Positions 1 through 12,200 of a stretch of 64,000 bases of DNA are shown in pieces (the stretch's first letter is position 1; the number at the start of each line of letters is the position of its first letter). Source of the DNA: Metallyticus violacea (Eukaryota; Arthropoda; Insecta; Mantodea; Metallyticidae). The position numbers and the translations under genes were made by a program. Below the pieces are notes generated by a model. The model saw nothing but the letters and a program-made list of their open reading frames with translations. It had not been told where the DNA came from and made no database searches. The DNA is taken from positions 44,110,001 to 44,174,000 of the forward strand of contig CM060840.1 in the NCBI GenBank assembly GCA_030762175.1, in the 5' to 3' direction.

Positions 1-165
1 TAAGGTGGTTCAAGCTGAGGTAAAGCATTCTCAAAGAGTAACTGCTGCTTTGGATTCTCCAACCAGAGTTGTAACTGAAATATGAGAGTTAATTTGTTAT
101 ATAATCTAACCAAGGTTTACAGCATATTTGAACACTTGGTAACAAATAAGTGCATATATACATAC

Positions 166-299
166 AAGTCTGTTTCTGATGTGAAGAAACACTTTATGCG
201 TTTGAGGAGGACCCTGGGCCACATCAGGAAAGCATGCTGCTTCATTTGCTGTCAGCTTATCAAATGGTAGACGACTCTGGAATGCAGCACCTTCCAAGC
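166..299 (-). CDS. Lsd1: LSD1 exon with the N-terminal part of the SWIRM domain
   Basis: The acceptor reads TTTGTTCCAG directly before the exon and the donor is CTT|GTATGT. The exon supplies the last two bases of a split glycine codon and 44 further codons, ending in phase 0. The protein runs from [11 protein letters not shown] to FLHIRNRL, which is the first half of the SWIRM fold, a small helical domain used for histone and partner contacts. The next exon should carry the end of SWIRM and lies off the left edge. Confidence 0.93.
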
Positions 300-3200
300 C
301 TGGAACAAATTGAAATGGACATACTTTCATTTAAAATATTCAATGATAATAACTAACATAATATTTCTTAAAACTTTTAAATGAAAAATGGTACTAACTT
401 TCTGAATACATAATATTTTCCCCATGTCTGAATTTATGGAGTAATATTTCATGTATTTTGCTGAAAAAAATCTTAACATACCTTGAACAAGTATTTATGT
501 ATATTAAATTTTAACCTTGTACTTAGTATACCTGGCATTACAGTGAATGAATAAACTAATGCACTAAGGAATGGATGTCCACAAATTCTGTCCCTGATCA
601 TCTCCATAGCACATCCCAACATTTCAAACAAAAGAAAAGAAATAGACACAAAAATCTTAACTTATCCAAGCGAAAGGAAGAGTTTCAGCAGGAGTGAGAG
701 TGTTTATTAGAAAGGAAATGAAATAAAGTGTACAGGATGAAGCCAGAAATAAGGGTGCTTATATTAATTTAATTATTTGAGGCTGCAGAGTTAAATTTTT
801 AAAGGCAATAGATTTGATAAGGATAATTATTATGTATATGTATATTGATATCATTTAGAGATAGGTATAGCAGGAAGTGATATAATTTGTAACTCATACT
901 TATATGTATATCATGTGGCAGGTGATTGTATCTTACAAAAGAGTTTTGTATACATTTTGTGGTAAAAGATGTGAGAAAGAGACAGAGATGTATATCTGAT
1001 GCCTCGTCTGCTGACCGCTCCTTAGATAATGCTGAGGAAAGAGTAAACTATCTTTTGTTGGGTCACGAAACTTCTGCCCAAGGAATACTTAGAAAGTTCA
1101 CAGTAAGAAAACATATGGCTGTAATGGGACAGTATTTGAACAAAGTCAGACATAGCAATAATTTAAAAGAAAATGGAAATGTCAGAATGGAGACGAAAAT
1201 GTTTTATTACAGGAAAGTCGAGGGCTCAAGGTATTAAAAACAGCCCATAAATACGTGCATTATCTCTGAGAACATTTGGCAATCTACATTTAAGGGAGGC
1301 AAAAGATGTTTCAATAGAAATCAGCATGTAAGGAAAGTGCCAAAATTTATGACAGGCTGTTCTTGAAAAATTCAGGCTCATGGGAAAATATTGTAGACTA
1401 GGAGGGAGAGAATAATTCTATCCAATCGGCATCGGATAAAAATCAACGAATAAGGAGAATTTAGATACAAATAAATATTTTTAAGATAGCCAATGATGAA
1501 CATATAACACGGAAATAGGATAATATACAAGGGAATTTAATTTAGCCAGAGGCGTGGCGATGTTGTAGAAAATTGGAGTACAGAAGTCCGGGAAAAAAGA
1601 GTCACGAGAGACACATAGGAGGATTCATGAGAGAGTCAGGAGAGACACACAGGAGGATTCACGAGAGAGTCACGAGCGACGAAAGACACGAGACACGAGA
1701 GGATTCACTCAAGAGATATGCAGAAGCAGGCAGCCTAAGTCATTCGAAAGCAGTCAGTCCAAGTCATTTTAAAGCGGTCGAAGCAATTCGAAGTCATTCT
1801 AATTCATTCGAGGATCATTCTAAGTAGATTCTAAAGTCAGTCTAAGTGAGTAGTGAAGTCATCAATGAGCAGTCAGGAAGTAACCTCCAGTATTTTTATT
1901 TGTGAATAAAATATTTGAACAAGTCAACCAGGTGTATTTTTTGGGCAACACATTTCTCGTTCCCATGGATCTATACTGATCCGTGAAACACTCCAGTGGA
2001 CCCTGAGACCAAAATTCAACAGAATTGGAGCAGATGTCATCAGTGAGCAGCCCGGGCAAACATCGAGACCACGACCACCAGCCCAACAGTCCACAACATT
2101 ACGCCTATGCCATCCCCCACCACCCTATAATTCCTGCTCCAAGGATGTGACAAAATTATGTGGCTTGTGATAGAAAATGGGTACAGAGAGCACCAAAACT
2201 TAGCCATGGATGTGGTGTAAAACCAGCCAGGGACTTCAGATTTTTATGACCCGTGTTTTTTTAAAAAATCGAGAAAATAGTACCAAAACTATGAGCCAGA
2301 AATATGATAATATAGATCTGTTTATAATGGAAGACTTCAATGCTAGAATAGGGGAGAATAAATCTATGGAACTCAAGCAGATAACTATCTGAAAAGGAAA
2401 ACCTAAATAAACAGAGACATAGTAGAGATAAGATAAGAAATAGAGAAGACAAAAAATTGAATGAATTTTGTGAAGTCAATAATCTAATAATGAGCAATGG
2501 TATAAGAGGGAGGGCTATAACCATGAGTATTTATTGTTGTTTTTGCATTGGTTTCCTTTAAAAATTTTTAATGTTAAAGAAAGATTTTGCTTCTATTTGA
2601 ATATAAGCTTAAGCATTACCTTTCATTCAACCTCTGTAATTAACCAGAAATGTAATGCATCTTCTCTCCCTTCACAAAGAGGACTGGTGTCATGCACTGT
2701 TCCTAATAACATTACCTCATCCATTAACACACACAGTGTTGCAAGTGCACAGCAAAATAATATAAATATTTGGTACTTTTCAGATACAGTGCAAGTTTGA
2801 TATGCACATACCCAAAAGGATACTGGTGTGACATCATGGATGGTAGGCGTAAAATAGTGAAGTTTAATAAGACATAAAAGTATTTCACTTTCGTAATCCT
2901 GAAGCTTATAACTAGCACTTTGAAAATTAGATAGATTCACAGTCATTCACACAATACACAAAGTCTACAAGCGTCTCTAGGGGGCTTCACAGGAAAAAAC
3001 ATAATTCAATATAGACACACATACACTTACATATAACAAATGCATAGAATGCAAGTGTGTGGCACTTGGATAATTAATGAGACTTATTGACTGAGACTTC
3101 ATCCACAGAATAACAGTGATTCTATAGCAAGAATTTATGGGTTTTCACCTTAAATTTGCTAACAGAAATTGTATTTTTTAGATATTTAGATAGAAGGTTA

Positions 3201-6200
3201 TATATTTTAAGCAATTGTAGTACTTAAATGAATGTTCATACAGTTTGGTTTTATGCATATTGATGTGGAATTTGTCATCAGTATATTTAACTTCTTAAAA
3301 TATTGCTTGCAACTTTATCTTTTGGGGATGTCTGTTAAGATCCTTAGTGATCTCTTTCATAGTACAAATATGGGGAGGGGTTTGGCAGTAAGAAAGTAGC
3401 ATGGCAGATGCAATTGAAAGAAGTGGAAATTTAGTGGATAATCAAGGAAAGGATGTGTAAAGACAGCAGAAATTGTGAATAAATAAGAAAAGCAACACAT
3501 GTGAATGGTAAGAATAGGGGGGATAGTGAACCAAGTCAGAAATTGAGAGATTAGTGAAAGACTTGAGGCAGGTGCAGAGTGAATGGTGGATATTGTGCCG
3601 AGTAAGGAGGTTGGCTGAGAATATAAGACCTAGATTGGAAAATTATTCATATAAAATAGTAAAGAGAGTAATTGGAATATCTAATCAGAAAATAGTAAAA
3701 ATAGTAATAAGAATATTTAATCAGAAAATAAGAAAGAAGTAAGATGTGTAAAAAAACTAGATAGTTTTTTAGAAAATAGATTAAGCGTCCATCTTATTTA
3801 TGGATTAGGTTTCCACTGGGGAGTAGTGAATTGCTGGAGGCTAGTATTGATGAAAGGTTATAAAGACATATTACATGTTAAAAAACGAGTCAGTCGTGTT
3901 GAGTACTTTGTAAAAGGAGATGAAGGAGTTGGAAATATAAGAGTTTAAAACACATGAAAACAGGGAGAGTATGGGTGAGGAATGAATCATATATTGGAGA
4001 ATTGAGACACCTGATAGAAAAAAAATAGGAAAGAGTTGGAAGATGGAGAAAGATGTTGCTAGAGATATGGTAAAAAGCTTAATTTTCATAATAAGTATAA
4101 TTATAATATTACTGGTAACTGGAGGGGTAGATAAAAATCCCGATCCATTAGAAATTCAAGAATCTGGGAGGATGAAAGGAGAAAGAACACAAGGAAAAAG
4201 GCTTATATAAGAAATTACCAGTCATGGATTGATGGGGGAAAAGTTCCTGAAATAGACATGAAAACAACAAAAGGGAATGGACAAATAAGAATGGGAACCA
4301 GGCTGATGAAGTCTACAAGGATGGAAATAGGGGAAAATAATACAAATAAGGTGGAGGAGGTATATTTGCAGGCATTAAGAAGAAGCGAAGGAAGTATTGG
4401 AGTAAACCAGACTACCAGAGAGGAAGAAAACCAAAGGAGGCTTTAGAAAACAAGCAGAGAAAGATAAGATGGGGGATGAGAAGAGTACATTGGTGGCAGT
4501 ACCAGAGGAGGTAAGAGCTCACAGCATAAGGAAAACAATAGAGAAGTGAGGAGATAGAAGAAAACACATGGTTAACAAGGTTAGAAACTGTATTTTGGAT
4601 AATGCTGCTAGGATCTAGAGTAAAGGGAAGATAATATTGTAAATAAAGATTAAGTTCATATTGTAAATTGAGGGCATAATAATTGTAATAATTGTAAAGT
4701 AAATTGGAAATAAATTCATTCATTATACAAATATGGAATTATTGTTGCAAAATTTCCTGATAATTTTAATCCATGTGACAATATAGATTGAAAATAAGCA
4801 AAATAATATCTTTTAAGCACCTCAAATGATACACAAGATCTTAAATACGCAGGACAAAGCCTATTTTATTCAGTTTATAAGATAAGTTTTCCACCTGAAA
4901 TGCTAATTGGAACTTGTACAGAGCAATTAATCATACAATAATCTTAATGATAAGTTTTCAATTTATTTGTCAGAACTTAGATATTTGTTGATACATAGTC
5001 CTAAGAATTTAGTACATAATTCACCAATTTAGATCCTAATTTTGATATTTTACGTTTTCGATTTTTCAGTTCCTTTTTTTTGGGGGGGGGGGATTTGTTT
5101 CTGCTTCAATATATTCCTCGCTGTTTAACATATCTAGCATTCTTTGCTTGTAATCTTTCTTGTCTAGAATTACTATTTGGTTTCCCTTATCCCCCCCCCT
5201 AGTATAAATATTTCCTTTTTATTCAAAAATTTGATGGTTTTTTAATTTTTTGTAATATCCTTGATGCACTTTTTCTATAAAAAGTTTATCTATATAATTT
5301 AGTTTATCAATGTTAACCCCATATCTGCTATGTAGTCTTCAATGTTAGATGTAAATTTAACGCATGTGTTAATCCTATTGTTTAATAATTCTATTTCATT
5401 TTCATTAACTTTTTCTTTTGAAAGGCTGATTATTTTGAGGTTAGGTTTCGTAATGGTATCAATTTTATTTTTTGGGTTTTATGAAATTTTTTCTTTTGAC
5501 GTGTGGTTTTTCAGGCTTAGTAATGCGCAGCCCTCTCCATCCATTTTTAGTTAATTTATATATGAGATTTTTTGAAATACATATAACCAAACCATTCCCA
5601 TACATATTCAAGATATGTGGAAGATGTTTTGCCATTGTAAAAAACAAATATGTAGAAGATGCATTTAAACTCTTAAATTTACAGGAACCAACACTAAAAT
5701 TCACCATAGAAATTGAAAATAACAACATCTTACCCTTCTTGGATTTGAAGATAATAAAAAACAAAAGAGGATTGCAGTTTGGCATATATAGAAAAGATAA
5801 ACACGCTGACAATTACATTAAAGCTCATAGTTTCAATCCTAGATATTATAAGGAGGCAGCATTCAATAGCATGATTTATAGACTGATCAATATACCACTT
5901 AAAGAGGAAGAATACAGGGAAGAATACGTACACATAATAGACATAGCCAAAATGAATGGGTTTAACAAACAAATGATAGATCAAAAAATAGAAAGATTCA
6001 AAGAAAAAAAAGCATTAAACAAATCACTACACTCGGTGATTTAGCTAAAGAAAAGATTTATCGAAAATTCACCTACTACCATTACCTTAATTATAAATTT
6101 CAAAAAATATACAAGAAATACAACATCACTTTGGCACCCATAAATATAGTGCAGGCAAACTAGTGAAGTTAAATAAAACAGAACCCAGACCAAAAGAGGA

Positions 6201-9200
6201 AAATTCAGATTTTTTTTTTTTTGATTGATTTATTAATAGACACTCTTTAACTTCTCAGGTCATCAGCGTCCCATTCAACTCAGGGTGTGAAATGGCCAAA
6301 AAATTTTGCTCAGAGGCCTCTCTTTCAGGCTTGAGGTTCTTTTTCGTGCCGTAAATGTACGACACGGGACCCATGGCTTTACTTCTCTTCCGAAGGAAGC
6401 CATACTTAGGATTTTTACGCCCGAAAAAATCCATCGGTCCTGGCCGGGTTTGAACCCGCGATCTTGGGTTTAGGAGGCAAGTATGGTAACCACTACAACA
6501 CCAGGACCGATGGAAAATTCAGGCATATATAGAATTAATTGCACAGATTGTGATAAGATGCATATAGGAAAAACAAAAAGGAATTTGGGTGTTAGACTAA
6601 AGGAACACTGGAGAAATATAAAATACAAACAGATAGAGAAATCAGCAGTGGCAGCACGCTTTTAGAAGGAAAACCAGGAAATTAAAAAAAACATCATATT
6701 ATTAAAGGCAATTCAATGCCCAAATGAACTCGGTAAATGGGAAAATATTTATATAAAAAAATATGAACACAGACTTATGAATTTTGACATACCAGAAGCA
6801 GACAACATATTATATAAGTTCATTAACAGACCACCAGAGCGAGCACAGTCACTTACATTTCCCACCTGATCACATCTGTTAGTCGTTGAATGGTTGACAA
6901 AGTGAGCGAGTGCCTCACGAAACATCTCCCAGTTTACTTATAAATAAGTTTTTGAAAAGTGGAACATCAAGAGAGTTTTAATGTGTTGACATGATTTTTA
7001 AGTAGTTTTACTTTTAATCAAAACCAGATTTTATGACAGTTTCACCGTGTTGATTCCTAAATTCAGTTTGAATTGGAATGAAGTAAAATTTGTTTCTAGA
7101 ACATATTTGAGGCATAATGGGAGTTCATTAATGTTTTCTGAAAATAATAAGGGATTTATAATAGATCCTTGTGTGACCCCATGTTGAGAAAGTTTTCCTG
7201 TTTAGAGTTTATATAAATCTGATGTCTTCTTATGTCCATAAACTCAATTTACATTACCTACCCTGTGTATATAGACTTGGAACCAGTTGAGAGCAACACA
7301 TTTGGTTCGTTTATTAAGCAGATTATTGATAGTCAAACTTTTTGGTCAAATTCAAGAATAAGTCTATTCCAATTTGGCTTCTACACAGCATTTCCGAGAT
7401 TGTATCAAGGTAGTTCATTAGTATTACAGCTGAGTTAGTATTTTGGTTTCATTGTAATTCTGTCAGTTGTAATTTAATTATTCCAGAAATTTAATTAGTC
7501 TACTGTAACATAATTCTTTCCAAATTTTTGGAAAAGATAGACAATAAAGCTATAGATCTTTGATTATTTAAGTCCTTTCAGTCTCCTTTCTTAAAAATCT
7601 GTATTACTTTTGCAGTATTTTTATTAATCACCTAAGTAAAATAAGAAATAGGCAAGATTGGCGCTGTATTGTTTAAGTAAATAATTATACTATCTAATTC
7701 CTCTGATTTTGTTTTCCTCAATGTTCTGAAAAAGAATATAAGCCATTATGAAAGTGAAATAGCATTAATATACCAAATTATATAACTGATGGTATCACAA
7801 TACCAGACCAATAATCTGTGACAGATGCAATATATCTTGCACTGAGCACCGTAACAAAACAAAACAAAAAATTTCAAAAATAAAATTTTGGTTTGTTTAA
7901 TTTCATTGCATTGTTTGTTCAATTTCTTTTAACGATGTACCTTGTATTACATTCCTGAAACATAAAATACAAGCAAATGGAGAAATCAGTTGTAACATCG
8001 CATTTCTGGACAGAAAACCACAACATAATAAATAAAGTAAAATTATTAAAATCAGTACACGGATCTACAGAATTAGCAACATGGGGGATAATCTACATTT
8101 ACAAATACAGAGACAATTTAATGAACTTCAACACTTCTGGAGATGAAAACATAAACTTTAAGTTCATCACATTTCCATCAGAACAGAATACACATTCTCA
8201 GAGCATAACAATTATCCAGCAGTCAACAGTTATATGAGGATGCGAACAATGGTTCATGAGACTAGTACTAAATATTATAAACAAGCAAGTGGAGAGTCTG
8301 TAGTTCGACTCAATCACACAATGATCTTAAGTATTAATAAGTTAAAAATGTGCTAAATAGATGCTGGAGTCTACAGTGATGGTTTTAAACTAGAAGCCCA
8401 AGAATGCTGGAGCTTATAGTAAAGAAATTTGCACATTATTTATGAAAATAAGGCAATAGGGAAAAGAACCTTTGAAGGAGAAATGAATGCTATACACTAT
8501 TGATTACCAGGATCTGTAACTTCAAAACAGCTATAAAGTTAATAGCAATAGAAACAGAGCATCAAACAATTCACTAAAAAGCCTACTGGTGATACAAGCC
8601 GGGAAGTACCAACAATGCTTAGCAGAATCAAAACATATTATACTATAACAATTTATTTTACACAAGCTGAGACTATTCGGACACAAAATGGCTGATTTTC
8701 TTTTTTAAAAAAAGTGCCAAAATATTAATTGTCCACTAAACAAAATTATTTCATAAAGATTAACACAAAATTTGACCAAGCATACATTAATGAAACAAAA
8801 AGATTTATATCATGGCAAAAAGAGATTGAGGAATGCTTATTCTTCAGACTTGGAATATTTAGAATTCTTGATAAGTCATTTGAAAAGAACGAACATAATG
8901 GACAGAGACAGGAGATCATTACGAATGATATCTGCCTCAATATGGTGCTCTTAGCCAAAATAAATAGGCAAAATGCTTAAGATATTTCAAGTTTCTACCG
9001 AGAAGCTACAGGAAAAATGAGTACCTATATCCAATTTCTGCCATTGCAAATCAATCAATCAACCAATCAAATATTTAATATATTTTATACATTCAATATC
9101 ACTTTTGAAATGAAAATAGGTGAAAGAAATAAAATGCTATTTACCTGCATATTTTCTGAAAATCATTTCTTATTGAGGTATGATTTTGACTTAGAACTAC

Positions 9201-12200
9201 AGTTTCAAATCTCTGAAGAGTATTATAAATCAGTTCCTTACCATAAATAAATACATAGGCTTTCATGCTTAGAGTTCTGAATGTTAAAATAATCTAGTTT
9301 TGGGCTGTGGCCTAGTGGTCACAAAATATTTTGTAAACACTAGACCAAAGCCTCAAAACCTGCATACTGAAATTTTAACATTCCTTACCATAAAGTTCTT
9401 CACAAAGCATCAAACTTCTGCAAAACTTGATTGAATTTGAAAATGTTTATATTTCATAATAAATACATTAGCAATTCTATAAAAAAAGAATCAAGCTCAA
9501 CAGAATGCCAGTAGTAATACAGGCTCTAAATAGCACAGCTTTGTAAAAAAAAAATATCTACAAATGTACCAAATTTCATAACTTACCGGTGGGATCATCT
9601 TGTTCAGAATCTGGTTCAATTTCTTCATTTTCTGGTTTAGTGGGATTCACAGGAGGTGCTGCAGTTGGGGCTGCTACAGGGGGTGGTTCAATTGGAACTG
9701 CAGGTTCCTTTTTCTGTGGTTCTGTAATGGGTGTAGGTTTCTTTTCAGGTGTAGCAGTGCCTCCAGCTTTAGATTTTTCTGATGTGTCAGATGCATCTTC
9801 TTCCTCTAAGAGAGTGCTGTATTTCTCCTCCATCTCCCTATACTCAACCTTGAACAATACAAATAAAAGCATTTAACTCATATGAACTTATACTCCTGAA
9901 GCTATTAAAAGTGAATTATAAGAGTCACCAAACCAATTCTATATTATATATTAAAGTTATGTACTTATGACTTAGGCTTTTGCGGCAAAAGTTTGTGATG
10001 GTAAATAAATTTTGGCTCATGCCCATTATGGTGTATTATCATTAAGTTTCATGCATCTTGGACCAAAAAACTTTACTATGGCAAATTTATGTACATTCAA
10101 CAGACACTTATGCAACAAGTTCACATTTTCTATTGATTTAATACATGTAAACTGTACACAGCCAAATGTCTGAAGTTATGAACAAAGTACATCTTTCATA
10201 AGATATGCTGTGTGAATCTTCTAGCTTTTACATGTAATTTATCCTGTTGAGCTCTCATTGTTCCTATAATTTGAAGAAACGTTTCCATTGTAAAATGCAG
10301 TAAGCTCTTAATTATCTGTATTATCATATGAATGAGAACCATAGTATAAACAAAAGCTTGTTAACACAAGAGCTGTTTTACAGTTTTAAAAAGAATAGCA
10401 AGCATGGAATAATGAAAACAGCAAGTATGGAACAATAAAGTTTCTCAGCCATGAGTAGGGTTCCTATTTTTACCAAGTACCATTCATTTTGGAGAACTCT
10501 CTCCCAGCTTTCATTTAGCCATTTCTGAAACAAACAAAACCACCCATTTTTGACTTCAGTAAAATATTAATTAGTAACTAATATAATTATATATCTTATT
10601 TTATTGCATTTAATGTCTCTAATGTAGGTCGGTATAGGCAGTTGCTCTTAGTAGTTTTGTACAACTCTAAACATGTTTACAATACTATGACAGCATTGTA
10701 TGGAAAAGGAAGTTCCTTAAAAGAGTTCGAAATACTGAAAAGTATATGAAATAAATGTACAGTAATATGTTGTACCATGTTTACTGGGTCATTTAATGCC
10801 TGATTTATTTTTTGAGAACAGTAGCTTTGGATGAAAAGATGAATTTTATAATATTGGTTTTCTACATCTGTTGCTTATCCTCATCCATAGCTGGAGTATT
10901 AAGGATTTTGTATGGTGCTGAGGTTGATGACTTGTATTCTAATTAGTGATAGGTTAAATAATGATACCCATTATTATTTTCTGGACAGTGGTTGGTTGTA
11001 GTAGTAATGCTTATTAGGAGCTCTTTTCTGCGATTGGCAATGAGTTCCTGCAGAATTAACATGAACTGTATACTATTCAAGTTGTTTGGGGTGTGAAATG
11101 TACATGATAAACATAAACAATATTTGAAAGAGTATAATAAAGAGCTTTTCTCACTTCAGAGCAAGTTCTGATGGAGAAAACATTTGTGCAAGTTGTTCAG
11201 GATCTCGGGGCGCAAGATATGGTACTTTGAGTATAAATTATTTGGAATGAAAGAATGTGCACATATGTGAATGTTAGTCTCTAGCGTAATCTCTTATTGA
11301 CTATATCCTCTTAATGCACTTTGTAATGTGGCATCTTTCACATTTTGATCTTACATTTTGAACATATAGTTGCCTTTTGGTAGATGGTAAGCTGTAGTCT
11401 TGCACAATATGTGGTGGTAATGATGTATGGCTAGGCATTTTAGTATGTTAAGTAGATCTTGATTTAGTTCTCTGGTCTGTTTACTAAGGTACCTATGGTG
11501 TAGAAATCTTCTGTTTTGTAAAGTCTATTCTCTTTGGTTGAGTTAATGGTAGATGGAGTATTAGATTTGTTTTTAGATCCTGGATGAGAAAAGTTTCTTT
11601 GGTTAGTTATAACAATAACTACAGTCATGATGATATAAACAGTATTCTATACCTTGATCATGTGTGCTGCAATCATAAGTACGTAGATTGGCAAAGAGAG
11701 TCATGTTATAGAAATGGATATTATGGGTGAGGCAAAATTTGGTTCTCATACTTCCAAGTATATTAAGGTAATTTGTTCAATTTTAGTTGTGTTCTGGCTT
11801 TAACATGAGTATCAGTTAAGCCTCTCTCTCTTTACAAGTAGTTTTCCAAAATTTGTCATTTAAATTCTATCTCAAAAATTTAATTTGCTAATATAAAAAG
11901 TATTTTAAGCAAAATCTCTGATGGAGCTCTCCTAATTACTCCCAAAAATATCTGCTTTATTGTGTGGCATAGCAATTATCTATAACTATCAGAGTATTGA
12001 AAAAAAATCAAAACAATTACAATTATACAATAAAAGGTCAAAAGAAAGCTATCATGCTCAAAAGGGACTATTTTATGGTATAAAATAAAGAATAGACAGG
12101 AACCTATAATTAAAAATGTACTGTTGCTATAAAGTAAATACATGCTAAATGCGCTTATCTCTGCAATGCTGATAAAAGCATTTCATAAAGAGGTTAAAAA

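Larger units (their letters stand above)
300..9586 (-). other. LSD1 intron between the linker and SWIRM exons
   Basis: A 9.3 kb intron. From 300 to about 1540 I see nothing recognisable beyond short unsupported frames, and likewise from 8300 to 9270. The parts between are listed separately: tandem repeats, LINE debris, a Penelope-like element and a SINE. Confidence 0.85.

Noticed and set aside
6420..6511. tRNA genes at the right ends of the SINEs (here and in the other family A copies)
   Set aside because: Boxes A and B are present, but the cloverleaf is imperfect and always attached to the same body and A tail with target duplications, so these are SINE heads.
9589..9876. A 95-codon plus-strand frame rich in Gly, Ser and Phe
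   Set aside because: It is the antisense of the LSD1 linker exon at 9587-9848; the minus-strand reading has homology and good splice sites.
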